A DNA stretch of 64,000 nt, taken from Wurfbainia villosa (taxonomy: Eukaryota; Streptophyta; Magnoliopsida; Zingiberales; Zingiberaceae). Shown piece after piece: positions 10,360 to 21,460 of the stretch. Position 1 is the stretch's first letter; each line of letters begins with the position of its first letter. The notes beneath the pieces are model-generated. The model did no database searches, had not been told where the DNA came from, and saw only the letters and a list, made by a program, of their open reading frames with translations. The stretch lies in contig CM045989.1 of the NCBI GenBank assembly GCA_025175895.1, forward strand, positions 133,685,272-133,749,271. The letters are read 5' to 3'. Made by a program: the position numbers and the translations under genes.

Positions 10360-11628
10360 TGTTGGGATCTTGTAATGGCTAGAGGGGGGGTGATTAGCCT
10401 TTCTTTGTTTCTACAAATATGTTAGCGGAAGCAATACACATACAATTAAGAATACAAATAAGAAAATAATGAAAGCAATGCTAACACCCGATGTACGTGG
10501 TTCGGAGATGACGCTCCTACTCCACGGCAATCCGTAAGGTGGATTAGCCCTAGCCAAGCTTCACTAAATCCTCCTTTGGATGAACCAAGGTGGAGAAACC
10601 TTGTCTTACAATTGCTCTCCTCTTCTTTACAATGATGAAAGATTAAAACCTAGAGAAGAGGAGGTTTAGAATCACTAAAGCACTTGAGAAAGCTTGGTGA
10701 GCACAAGGGTGTAGTTAGGAATGAGAGCACTAGCTTCACCAAGCTCCCCAAGGCCCCTTCTTATAGAAGAGGGGCTGTTTTCCGTTAGCCGATCGGTCGT
10801 GATGGTGAGCATCGACCGCCGCCAACCAATGACTTCGAATCGCGCAGATCCGCGAGATACGTAACCGTAATTTCAACGGCCAAGTGATCACATCGACTAA
10901 TCCCTCCATTGATCGGTGATGGAGTGATCGATCCGAGTGATCGTAGGCGCGATCGAGTCGCGACTACACTGCGCTCGTATTTACGTTGATCGGTCGCCGA
11001 CCGTTGTGGTCGGCGATTGCATCGATCGCCGCTGCTAAGCGATCGGTGATGGTCGAGTTTCACGACTCGGTCGAGCACGACGGTCGGTCGATACATCGAT
11101 CGATCGGTGATACTCATCAAGTATGAGTAATTCACACTTGATTTTACACCCTAGACCTAGACTTGACCTTCTAACTCTTCCTTCAGCCTTGCATCCGCCT
11201 TCAAGAGTTTCCTTCAGCCTCGTCATGTCTTGGGTTGCCAAATGCTTGGACTTTACGCGGCCAAGACTATAAGCTTGGACTTATGCTGTCAAGACTTTAC
11301 TTCCTTTGCTAAGGTTCACTTGGACTTTATGCTGCCAAGACTACAAGCTTGGTCTTACGCTGCCAAGTCCATCCCTTAGACTTCCTTTGCCAAGATTCAC
11401 TTGGACTTTACGCTGCCAAGACTACAAGCTTGGTCTTATGCTGCCAAGTCCGTCCCTTGGACTTTCCTTGCCAAGATCATACTTGGACTTCTCTTTTACC
11501 AAGTCTTCATACTTGGATTTTCCTGTCACTTAAAACATGTTCACAATTAGATCATAAAGCATTGCCTAACTTAGATGATTATCCAAACATCAAAACATAT
11601 AAATGCTTGGGGCATTGTTGCACCAACA
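10360..11628 (-). repeat. Element A 5' LTR
   Basis: 1269 bp with TG..CA ends. It is nearly identical to the 3' LTR in its outer parts. The block 10786-11108 differs strongly and lacks CAGTCGACTG motifs. TATA-like TCTATAAGAA is at 10758-10767, and a CCAAG/CTTGG repeat block is at 11238-11523. The right edge meets the CATTA target duplication. Confidence 0.92.
10758..10767 (-). promoter_or_regulatory. Putative TATA box, A 5' LTR
   Basis: TCTATAAGAA on the minus strand. As part of the 5' LTR, this would drive the genomic transcript of element A. Confidence 0.5.
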
Positions 11629-11633
11629 CATTA

Positions 11634-12524
11634 CTTATAACAAATGGGTGAAAAATATTCAAAAAATAAAATACCCATAAACTAGTGAGATTGACACAAA
11701 GTTCAAAACTATTGAAATTGTCAATATTTGACCCTACTTTATATCACCTCCTTCAACGGTGATTGCTATCAAAAGATAAACTTCACCAAGGTTTTTCAAA
11801 ATGATTTTAAAAACCTTAATTCCTTTTCCTAACATCTCACTTGTATCTAAGTCTATGAAACACATACAAGTCAAGTGTTCTTGTGAGATGTAAGTTTTGG
11901 TTGTTTAGATTTTCATGCATTTTTCTAGGCAACATTATTTGATTTCCTTATGTATGGGACTTCAAATCATGTCATTGTCCTTAACTCAATTTTAATTAGT
12001 GCATGAATGATGATTATGACATAAATGATAACATGAATAAAAGCATATGCCAATAATCATGATGTCATGACATGTGATATAAACCTAAACATAAACATGA
12101 CACTAAAAATAACCTAAGCATTAATCATGACATTTTATATGATAAAAATAAATATGATGTCATGATATGGCAAGACAAATAAAAGGTAAAGGTATAGGAA
12201 TACCTAGATTTTAATATTAGTTGTCATTTGATAGAATTAAGTTTATTTTGTCATATTAACCAATTCTACCAAGTGTGCCAAAACCCAAAATGACACACCA
12301 AGACCTCTAACCCTAATTGTGTCAAATATTCAAACTTCTCAAAACACATTGGCACATCCTAAAGTGTCAGCTCTACCATGGTTAGGTTAACTACCCATCC
12401 ACTTAGAGTTGACACACCCTAACCCATCTAGCATGAATCGATCACGCTCCTAGGAACTCAATACCTATTGGAGCTCCTTGGGTTAACAAGGTATTCACTA
12501 GGGATAACTTCCCTAGATACCTTT
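11634..12524 (-). other. Element B internal non-coding region (right part)
   Basis: Continuation of B's 3' non-coding region beyond element A. It aligns by eye with element C near 60120-61165. Shared segments include the CACTTCACCAA-like stretch, the ATGTCATGACAT-rich stretch and the block reading TTAACTACCC before gag. No open frame is credible. Confidence 0.7.
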
Positions 12525-14040
12525 CTAATGACCCTTTTTTGGCTTTGAAGCCTTAGTCATTTGGGTCTTTCCTAGGTTAACTCTAGGGGTAACTCCCCTT
12601 GTAACCTTTTTAGTGGCTTTCTTAGGTTTTCTTGAAACCTTAGCTACTAGACACTTACCTTGGTTAATGTTAGGGATGACTTCCCTATTAACCTTGATTT
12701 TCCTAGACCTAGATATTGTTCCATAATCAAATGGAACATCGTGGTAGGTCTTCTTGGGATTAGGTTTGTGACCCAAACCTTTCTTGCCCCTTGATGGTTC
12801 TTTCCCTCTAGAATCTAGATTTTAACCATTAGATCCCATAAATGAATTTGTCATTTTTGCTAGGGTCTTTTTCAATTTTTCAAGCCTTGACCTCAAGGCT
12901 TGATTTTCTAATTCTAATTTTTTCAATTTTGATTTTTCATTGATCTTTTGGGAAAGACTCTTCTTTTTAGGTATGTGCCTACCCTTTTTAGGATTAATGT
13001 CTAAATTTTCTTCTATCCTTCTAATACTCTCCCTAGGTAAAATAGGTCTAGTATTATTGGTTCTAAATTTTTCCTAAGATAAATTAACATGCTTAGCACC
13101 TAAACAATAAAATTTATTATTTCTACTAGCATACTTTTCATGAGAAATATCAAGAGTACTAAAAACATTCTTTTTAACCCTAGAACTAGAAGGTGCATTA
13201 AAATATACCTTAGGGTTTGCTTTAGAAGCTCCCCCTACTTGTGTAGCTCCTTTTTGCCCTTTGTTTTGCTTTTTCTTCCTAGGGCATTGACTCTTATAGT
13301 GCCCTTTTTGGTTGCATTTGAAGCACACCACATGCTCCTTGCTCTTTTTAATTGGGGCTCTGACATCCTTAGCTTTTTCTTGACTTTTAGGCGCCGGTGG
13401 AATCTTCTTTACTCTTTTTGGACACTTACTCTTGTAGTGTCTTTACTCTCTATACTCAAAGCATATAATATGATCTTTATTTTTGACTAAAATGCATGAG
13501 TTACCTAGGGAATTTTTTTTCTTGTTCTTCACTTCTCCCGGATGTAGATGCTTCTTTTTGTTCTTGCTCCAGGATGGAAGATCTCTCCTCCCCCTCAATG
13601 CTAGAGGTGGAGGTTTCCTCCAATTCATCAACATCCTCGAATGTTGATGGACCTTCTTCCTCGGCTTCCTTCTCTACTTGTGTCGGTTCGGGATTTTCAT
13701 AGAATTTGACCACTTTATCCCACAATTCCTTAGCATTCCTATAACTCCCTAATCTAGACAAAATAATGTTAGGTATCAATTTTACTAATATTTTTGTTAC
13801 CTTAACATTTGTTGTGAATTGTTTCCGTTGCTCCTCGGTCCATCTTGATTTTTCTAACGACATGTTGTCTTTATCCCTAGGCATCTCAAAATCATCTTCC
13901 ATTATTAACATAGCATCAAAGTCAGTTTCGAAGAATACCTCCATCCTTTTCTTCCACCAAGAAAAGTCCCCTTCGAATTTTGATGGGTGGATGTTTATGT
14001 CGGCAATTGTTGCTTGTCGTGGCAGTGAGTCCGATGACGA
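12525..14040 (-). pseudogene. Element B gag, broken
   Basis: Gag of the non-autonomous family. The N-terminal part contains the motif KFEGDFSWWKKRMEVFF, matching the W-K-x-RM pattern of UBN2-type Gag. The KELWDKVVKFYE region and an acidic Ser/Glu linker follow (13501-13944). A first zinc knuckle is damaged: CFEYRE has Tyr for the second Cys and is followed by a stop. A second knuckle CFKCNQKGHYKSQC is intact (13074-13331). The C-terminus has basic repeats of the type KVNREVIP and KCLVAKVSRK (12525-12776). Several stops and frame changes separate these parts. There is no protease or later pol domain downstream. Confidence 0.8.
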
Positions 14041-14047
14041 GCTCCTC

Positions 14048-14059
14048 GCTCTGGTACCA
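14048..14059 (-). other. Primer-binding site of element B
   Basis: TGGTACCAGAGC on the minus strand, one change from the initiator tRNA-Met complement. It lies two bases from the 5' LTR. Confidence 0.75.
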
Positions 14060-14061
14060 CT

Positions 14062-15683
14062 CGTTAGAGGATTGTGGCCCGGCTAGAAGGGGGTTGAATA
14101 ACCTTTTCACGTGCTTAATAGAAATCATTCGTTTGTCTACAATATTCGTTAATATGTGCAGCGAAAATACAAATAACAAATATTAATGCAAGAGATAAAT
14201 ACACAAGCACAAGACACAATCGATATACATGGTTCGAAACCTTAGGGTTCCTACTCCACAGGGTGAGCTCAACGAGCTCTAGTGATGCTCACACTACTAC
14301 TCAAACTCCTTCTCGACAATAAGTCAGAGGTGGAGAAACCTCGTACAAACAATTACAGAACGTAATACAAAAATACAAAGACAATATGAAATACAAGTAA
14401 AGAAAATTTTATAACACTTTGCTTTGATCACTTGCTTGTTGCTTGCTTTGATTTGCTCTTGAAGGTCTATAATGCAGTAACAATTTTCCTCCAAAATCTC
14501 CTCAAATATCGCTGTGGAAATCCTTCCCAAGCTCCCCCTTTTATGCTTGTCTCGGGTTGATTCCACGCCTAGCAGTCATCTGCTCATTACCATCAGTCGA
14601 CTGCTCCTGTAGCCATTGTGAGACAATGGCTTAATCTATGCTAGAAAAGTTCCAACGGATACCTAGCAGTCAACTGATCAAACCCATCAATCGACTGCTC
14701 ATAGCCTCCAATCGACTGCCAAACCCTAGCAGTCAACTCGGAACCGCATCCTCGACCATCAATCGACTACCCTCCATGGCAATGATCGCCGCTTACCGCT
14801 TGATCGTGCTAATGCTGGCAATGATCGCCATGGCATACGACGCAGCTTAAACAACGACTCACCGATCGTACATACCACTGATCAGTTGTCGGATAAAACC
14901 TCAAACACAAGTTGTTTGAGCATCCGACTGTCGGGTAAAACCTCAAACACCAATGTTTGAGCATCCGACACTGATTTTAGCCACTTGACCAAGTTCACCT
15001 CATCCTCCCATGGAGTTCCCCATTGAAGTTCTATTCCTCGGGCCTACGTCCCTCACATGCACTAAGCTCATGACTTCTCCCCGTGCCATCCTTCGTGTCT
15101 TGCCCTAAAGTCTGCTTCCTTTGGCTTAACTCCATTGCTCCTTGTCTGGAGGTTCCTCGGATGCACTAAGATCATGGCTTCTCCCCGTGTCATCCTTCAC
15201 CGACTCAAGGACCCGAGCCATGAGACAAGTGACCTTGTCAAGTACTTAAGACTTTCCCATTGCCAAGGCTACACACATGGACTTCCATGCCAGCTCCATG
15301 CTGGACTTTCCCTTGCCAACCCATGTTGGATTATCACTGTCAAGGCTACACACTTGGACTTACGTGGCCAAGCTACACACTTGGACTTCCCATTGCTAAT
15401 GCCAACCCATGTTGGACTTTCACCGCCAAGGCTACACACTTGGACTTATGTGACCAAGGCTACACACTTGGTCTTCCCTTGTCAACTCCATGTTGGACTT
15501 CCAATGCCAAGCACTATGCTTGAACTTTCACCGCCAAGGCTACACACTTGGACTTATGTGGCTAAGGCTACACACTTGGTCTTCCCTTGACAATCACATG
15601 TCATATGTTTTGTCTAACATCAAAATACTAATCGAGTCAAACTCGAGTCCGATCAATCATGACCTGGGTTGATTGCACCAACA
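14062..15683 (-). repeat. Element B 5' LTR
   Basis: 1622 bp and partner of 878-2477. The left edge is CGTTAGAGG, where the other copy has TGTTGGAGG, so the terminal TG has mutated. The GTCGAC-rich module (about 14570-14960) is rearranged against the 3' LTR. It contains a local duplication around the AACCTCAAACAC / GTTTGAGCATCCGAC stretch (14895-14975). TATA-like sequence is at 14537-14546, and the CCAAG/CTTGG block at 15253-15590. Confidence 0.85.
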
Positions 15684-16312
15684 CCATTAACTCTAGGACT
15701 ACCACACCTAAGGATAGGAAGGTAGAGAACATTGGCATTAACTTTAAGAAGGGTAGGCATATACCTAGGAAGAAGAACCGTGTCCAAAAATATAATGGTA
15801 AATCAAAAATAGGGAAGTTTGAGGAAGAAAATCAAGCGTTGACCCTTAGGAAGATGGAAAATGCATTTAAAGGGTCTTATGGGCAAATTCTAAGGTCAAA
15901 CAGTCAAAATTTAAGTTATAGGAGGGAAGAGCCCCCTAAGGACAAGAAAGACTTAGGTCACAAGCCTAGGTCCAAGAAGGTAATGCCAACTTACTATAAT
16001 GTTCCATTTAACTATGAAACAAGCTCTAGGTCTAGGTATACCAAGGTCACAAGGGAAGTCATCCCTAGAGTTGCCTACGGTAAGTGTCTAGTGGCTAAGG
16101 TTTCTAAGAAATCTAGGAAAGTTACTAAGAAGGTTACAAGTGAGGAAATCCCTAGGGTTAACCAAAACAAGACCAAAATAACTAAGGCTTCCCAAAAGTC
16201 TAAGAGAGTCATTAAGAAGGTAGTTAGGGAAGTCATCCCTAGTAAATATCTAGTAAACCCAAGGAACTCAAATAGGTTTTGGGTTCCTAAGAGCGTGATT
16301 CCCTCACACTAG
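15684..16312 (+). pseudogene. gag fragment of element D (C-terminal part)
   Basis: Continuation of D gag after the B insertion, open to the stop near 16312. It reads SRTTTPKDRKVENIG, a coiled-coil-like FEEENQALTLRKMENAF segment, then YYNVPFNYETSSRSR and three basic repeats around REVIP/EEIP. The end is KYLVNPRNSNRFWVPKSV. The WVPK motif corresponds to the segment that in element A lies immediately before the protease, but here the frame stops and no protease follows. The C-termini in B and C are clearly homologous. Confidence 0.8.
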
Positions 16313-17542
16313 ATGGGTTTAGAGTGTGTCAACTTAAGATGGAAATGTAGTTAGCCTAATCATATTAAATTTGACACTTTAGGGCATTTTCAAGGTATTG
16401 TTATACTTCGAAAATGAAATTAGAGTTATATCCTAAAAGAGTTTAGGATGTGCTAATGGATTTAATGGAAAACAAAATTGATCAAAAATTGGAACAAATA
16501 GTTTAGAGTCAAAAGTGTGTCAAATTTGGGATATTGGCATACTGAAGGGATTTGGATAAGCATTATGGCAAGCAGATATCCTAGCAAGTGGCAAATGAGT
16601 TAGGTATTCTTATACCTTTGCATCTTTTATATTTGTCATGTTTTATTTGCCTTGTCATGTCATGACATCATATATTCACATGATCATTTTATAATGTCAT
16701 GATAAAACTTAGGTTAATTATGTCATGCTTATACTTAGAATCATTTTTATGTCATGACATAATGCATCATTGACACACACTTTAATTAATGCACATCATA
16801 TATGCCATGATCATATTAATGCATTTAGGGTAATAAAATTTAACTTAAGGACAATGATATTGATTTGATGTCCTAAATAAAGGAATCAAATTGGATATGC
16901 CTAGGAGAAATGCATGAACCCTTAGTTTACAGAAAAACAAAACTCACATCGCACAAAAAACATAGGAAGACATATGTGTGTATTGAAATATCTAGACACA
17001 TGTGAGATGTTAGGATCATGAGATAAGTTCATATGCTTGCAATGGTACAATATGAACTAAAACCCATTCAATCATAAGTATGAGTCATGAGGAAAGCTAA
17101 TGTACAAGTTATGTGCATTGAGCCCATTGATCATGATTCAATATAAGATTTTAAAATCATTTCAAAAGTATTTTGAGAAACCTTGGTGAAGTCTATCTTT
17201 CGATAGCAATCACCATTGGAGATATTGATACAAAGTCATATAAAATTGAAAGTTTCAATGCTTTTAAACTTTATATCACTCTCTCAAACTAATAAGTATT
17301 TTCATAGAAAATTATTTTTCCCCAATAGTGTTTGACATAAGTAATATGTATATGAAATTTCAAGATTTTTTGAAATTTATAGAATTACATATGCATTTTT
17401 GAAAATCAATATAAAAACCTTGATTTTTACATGTGCATAAATCAGTCGACTGTGCATGTTGCCAGTTGACTGGTTGGAGTCTAAGTCAACTGTTTACTAA
17501 TAGTAGTCGACTATGAGTCTGATTTCGACTGATCAAGATTTG
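16313..17542 (+). other. Element D non-coding internal region
   Basis: AT-rich, with several ATGTCATGACAT-type stretches mirroring the non-coding regions of B and C in opposite orientation. GTCGAC/GTTGAC motifs cluster at 17440-17530. There is no credible gene. It ends at the target duplication TTTAG of a solo LTR. Confidence 0.65.
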
Positions 17543-17547
17543 TTTAG

Positions 17548-18895
17548 TGATGCACGTGAACGTGAACTCAAATCTCGCGACGGAGACCATCGAGGACTCG
17601 AAGCGCATGCTCGCGCTCAATGCCCGCAAGTGCACAGATGTCCTCAAGTAATAAATAGATTTATCAATCCCACAGGGACTGAGATTCGAGTACCGATCTA
17701 TTCGATGGATGTTATTATTCGGAAGTCAAATCTAATGGTTATGATTGTGAGGGTTGTCGGTGGTTCTAATTCAATACAGTGTCACATGGAAGAAGAAAAG
17801 GCTCGTCGTGAGTCTTTGGAAGGGATTCTAGGATTTCAGTTTCTCTTGTGTGTCGCAAAATATGCTGTCAATTGGTCGTTGTCTAAACGTATAACTATGG
17901 CCTTGTGGAAGGGACATCATACACTCTCCCGATGAGCCTTCGCATCTATCAGGAGCTATCTTTGCCTTACAAGGACGGGATAGGCGGTACAAGGATGTCG
18001 AATCAATCCCTGTGACAAATCATTTCCAATTCTATCGCATCCTTCTATCCACAGTTACAGGAGATGAGGCCAACCCCTAGGTTTCTCTTTAATTCCCCTA
18101 AATTTTAGATACGAGGGCTGTCACCCCTCGTATCGACTAAACACAGTAGATAGAAAACCAAAAACACATAGATATTAGTCTAAGCTAATACTAATTGCAA
18201 ATATAAACTCAAGTACATAATTTAATTTGGAATAACATATTCTACGCACACAAATTACTCCCTAATCCTAGAATCGAAGAAATTACTCCATAAACATGAG
18301 AGGAGAAACACAATGCACGTTCATGTTCGAATAAATAATAGATAACATGCAGGAACAAAAATTTACAATGCAATGTGGGCTTCTCTCCGACGTTGAAGTG
18401 CAAAACTTGAATCTCCGACGGCCTTCTTCCTCCCCGTTGCGAGTTCCCGAAGCTTTTTAGGGCTTCGGAGTGTCGTCCCAGCCGTCGTGCCTCCTTTTAG
18501 GGTTTGGGCATAGTTTTCCTTATATAGACATCATGCCGGATCTCTACGAAATCTGAAAAAAAAACCCTGGTCACATCAAATCACTTGGCCGCCACACGAC
18601 CATGTGTCAGGCTGTGGCGGTCGTTTTTGTCTCCTGAACACGGTCGTGTGTAGGCACACACCCTGACTATGTTCTCTTTTGCATCCAGCTGCCAAATGTC
18701 TTCTTTTTGCTGCGAAAGTGCGTCGTTTTCCCCACGAAATATTATCCTACACACAAAAGTATACAGAGCAGATCTCCGAACTAGAAAACAGGAAATGCAT
18801 GGAAAATAAAGTAAAATATGCATGAAACAAACATAAAATAAAACAAGATGTGAGCGAAAACTACTCCTAAAACCCTATATATTTTGCTCACATCA
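17548..18895 (-). mobile_element. Solo LTR of a gypsy-type element
   Basis: 1348-bp LTR in minus orientation, TGATGTGAGC...GCATCA, with a perfect target duplication TTTAG (17543-17547 and 18896-18900). It contains TATA-like CTATATAAGG (18518-18527, minus), ACACGGTCGTGTG-type motifs, and the CCACAGGGACTGAGATTCGAG segment near the LTR 3' end. That segment is shared with the F LTRs. No internal region is present, which fits LTR-LTR recombination. Confidence 0.85.
18518..18527 (-). promoter_or_regulatory. Putative TATA box in solo LTR
   Basis: CTATATAAGG on the minus strand. Comparable sites occur in two related LTRs at 53107-53118 and 56494-56505. Confidence 0.45.
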
Positions 18896-18900
18896 TTTAG

Positions 18901-19533
18901 CCATTTATCAGCACCCCTAAGCTATCCTAATTGCTCTTAACCATAGTATATGCTTTGTAAAACATTAGAAGAGTAAGAATTTCAATGAAACTGAATAGGA
19001 GAGTCATTTAAGTTGAAAATTGAATTTTGAGGGAGTTAAAGTTCAAGGTTGAATCTTTACCCTTATTTTCGATTGTTTAAATTTCTATAGGCTTAGGAAT
19101 TCTCCAAGGACATTGTTGGTGCAATGGTTAAGGAATAGTAAGGCTTTAGGAGGAGTGTGTCTATCAAGGGAGGATGAATGCATTTTTGACCAAAGGAGGA
19201 GAAGTGAAAAATTCTCTTCATTGAGTGATAAGGGTGTATCACTAGGAAGAATGAAGGCATGTAGGATAATTTTGACAAAGGGAGAGAATGAAGGCTCTCA
19301 TTAGAAGATGAGAAACTTTTTGATGTATGTCAAAGGGGGAGAAATGAAAGGGGTTTAAGTTAGGCTCAAGATATTTAGTGCATAAGGATGACCTATAAAT
19401 CCAAATATACAAAAAAACCCCAAAATTTCAAAATTTAAAATTCTGAAGTTAGGAACTCTTCATTATGCTTGGGCATAAGAAGAGGTAAGTTGGGATTATG
19501 GGTTAGCCTAACTTAAAGGTATTGTCAAACATC
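18901..19533 (+). other. Element D 3' non-coding region
   Basis: AT-rich with no gene. It contains the conserved secondary purine motif, a TTTTTGATGTATGTC stretch followed by AAAGGGGGAGAA (19317-19343). In A, B and C the same motif lies on the minus strand. Confidence 0.65.
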
Positions 19534-19547
19534 AAAAAGGAGGAGAT
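19534..19547 (+). other. Polypurine tract of element D
   Basis: AAAAAGGAGGAGAT directly precedes the D 3' LTR start TGTTGGTGCAATCG. Confidence 0.75.
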
Positions 19548-19805
19548 TGTTGGTGCAATCGACACAGATCACGATTGACCAGACTCGAGTGGGACTCGAG
19601 TAGTGTCTTGATATTTGACAATGTGCTCGAGTGGGACTCGAGTTGGAGTTGGGTTTAAGTATGGAAAGTCCAACTGGGAGTTGGCAAGGGAGAAATCCAA
19701 GTTGGTCAAGAGTGATCGGACACTTGGTATTGGAAAGTCCAACGGGAAGTTAGCAAGGGAGAAATCCAAGTTGGTCAAGGATGACCGGACACTTGGTGTT
19801 GGAAA

Positions 19806-20437
19806 TGTTAATGCTTATAAAATTCACATAACTCCACAATGGTATGATATTGTCCACTTTGGACCCAAACCCTCATGGTTTTGTTTTTGGGCCTTACCCA
19901 AAAGGCCTCATACCAATGGAGATATTTTTTCATCTTATAAGCACATGATCTTTTCCATGTTTTACCAATGTGGGACTTTGATTATATTCTCAATACTCCA
20001 ATAATCCCCCCCCCTCAAATGAAGGACCACATTGACCCCCTCAATCATATCCGTCCTTAAAGGACATCCTCTGCTTGATGTCCGATCTCAACCCACCAGG
20101 ACTTCCTGCCAGTTGTCCAGCCCTTCTGGCCCAATTGGACTTCCTGCCTGGTGTCTGGTTCTCTTGATCCGAACATGAGAGCTCAACTTCCTTCGTTCGA
20201 TGTTCATGTCTTGACATAGACAATGACTATGATACCAATTGTTAGTGCTTATAAAATTCACATATCTCCACAATGGTATGATATTATCCACTTTGGGCCC
20301 AAACTCTCATGGTTTTATTTTTGGGCCTTACCCAAAAGGTCTCATACCAATGGAGATATTTTTTCATCTTATAAACACATGATCTTTTCTATGTCTTATC
20401 AATGTGGGACTTTGATTGTATTCCCAATACTCCAATA
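19806..20437 (-). mobile_element. TRIM 1 (miniature LTR element)
   Basis: Two 198-bp LTRs (19806-20003 and 20240-20437) bracket a short interior of about 236 bp. The interior has a C-rich stretch next to the left LTR (the polypurine tract in minus orientation). It also has a tRNA-Met-type primer site ending ATACCA (20228-20237) next to the right LTR. A perfect target duplication GGAAA flanks it (19801-19805 and 20438-20442). Both LTRs end ..AATA instead of ..AACA. There is no coding capacity. A relative lies at 53487-54134. Confidence 0.9.
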
Positions 20438-21448
20438 GGAAAGTCCAACTAGAAGTTGACAAGGGAAGTCTAGGTCAGTCAAGGTTGACTGGACATTTGG
20501 CACGAGGAGAATGAAGTCCTAGTAGGTCAAGAGTGATCGGATGACTAAGCAAGGGATGACCCAGCTGATCAAGAAGATCGAGCTTGGCAATGGAAGTCAT
20601 AGTAGGTCACGATTGATTGGATGCTAGGCAAATGAGGAAAGTCCAAGTATGGATGCTTGGCAAAGGGAAAGTCCAAGGATGGAGCCTTGACAGTGGAAGT
20701 CCTGGAGGCGAGGCCTCTTGGTAATGGGAAAGTCCTAGAGGTACGACCTCTTGGAAATAGAGAAGTCCCGGAGGCGCGACCTCTTGGCAGAGTGTACCCG
20801 ATGTCATGACAGTCGATGGAAGCACCTGAAGGTCAGCACGAAGGGTGAACGAGTCGTGGAGAACTCGGATGGACCTAAGGGCGTGAGGCTAATTGAGGTG
20901 GCTAGAAGGCTTAGGTCTAAGCTAAGGGTGGTTGGTCAAGTATAAAGGGATCATACTTTGGTCAAATATCATATTGGAGGTTTAACAGTTGACTAGAGGT
21001 TTTACCCAATCAACTAGTCCAATGTGGCGGACTCCCACTGTGGGGCTCAGTTTTTAGATTGGGCGCTCGATATTGTGCGACTCGGGAATGAGGCATGGTT
21101 CTCGACAGTCAACTGTTGAGGAACAATAGTCGACTGGTTGAAGGAAGTTGGGAAAGTTGAATGGTGCTCGGCAGTTGATTGGTGGAATCGGACAGCCAAC
21201 TGGATGGGTGAAGATCGACTCCCACTGTGGGAGTCGAAAATTAGCTTAGGTGGTGGCGATGGGAGAAACAATTCTCCGATGTCGTAGTTGACTATTGTGG
21301 TAGACCAGTCGACTGGGGGCACTATTGCAGGCAGGTCAAAAGTGAGGTAGGATCAACCAACACCTCAATTGGGCTGGTAGTCGAGACAGCAACTCGACTG
21401 GCAAAGTTACCATTGCACTATAACGTTCTGAAATCAGCTCGTTGCGAA

Positions 21449-21460
21449 GCTATAAGAAGA
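21449..21460 (+). promoter_or_regulatory. Putative TATA box, D 3' LTR
   Basis: GCTATAAGAAGA, conserved in the 5' LTR fragment at 137-147. It lies downstream of the GTCGAC-rich block. Confidence 0.45.

Larger units (their letters stand above)
3264..11628 (-). mobile_element. Element A: complete SIRE/Maximus-like Ty1/copia element
   Basis: An 8365-bp element with two LTRs (3264-4566 and 10360-11628), a polypurine tract, a gag-pol frame, a primer-binding site and a perfect 5-bp target duplication CATTA (3259-3263 and 11629-11633). Domain order is Gag, protease, integrase, reverse transcriptase, RNase H, which is Ty1/copia order. The sequence IYVDDIIFGST in the reverse transcriptase and the DSGCSTHMTG protease favour the SIRE/Maximus lineage. 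It inserted into the 3' non-coding part of element B. It is structurally complete, but the polyprotein frame has four nonsense codons. Confidence 0.93.
878..15683 (-). mobile_element. Element B: gag-only LTR element inside D, hosting A
   Basis: Non-autonomous minus-strand LTR retrotransposon. It has a 3' LTR (878-2477), a polypurine tract, a non-coding 3' part, a broken gag (12525-14040), a primer-binding site (14048-14059) and a 5' LTR (14062-15683). The flanking 5-mers are CCATG on the left (873-877) and CCATT on the right (15684-15688), an imperfect target duplication. The interrupted D gag continues on both sides, so this boundary is well supported. Element A interrupts B at 3264-11628. 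No pol domains belong to B. Confidence 0.85.

Noticed and set aside
17513..17935. A 140-codon plus-strand frame as a gene
   Set aside because: It lies across the start of the solo LTR and its target duplication and has no domain.
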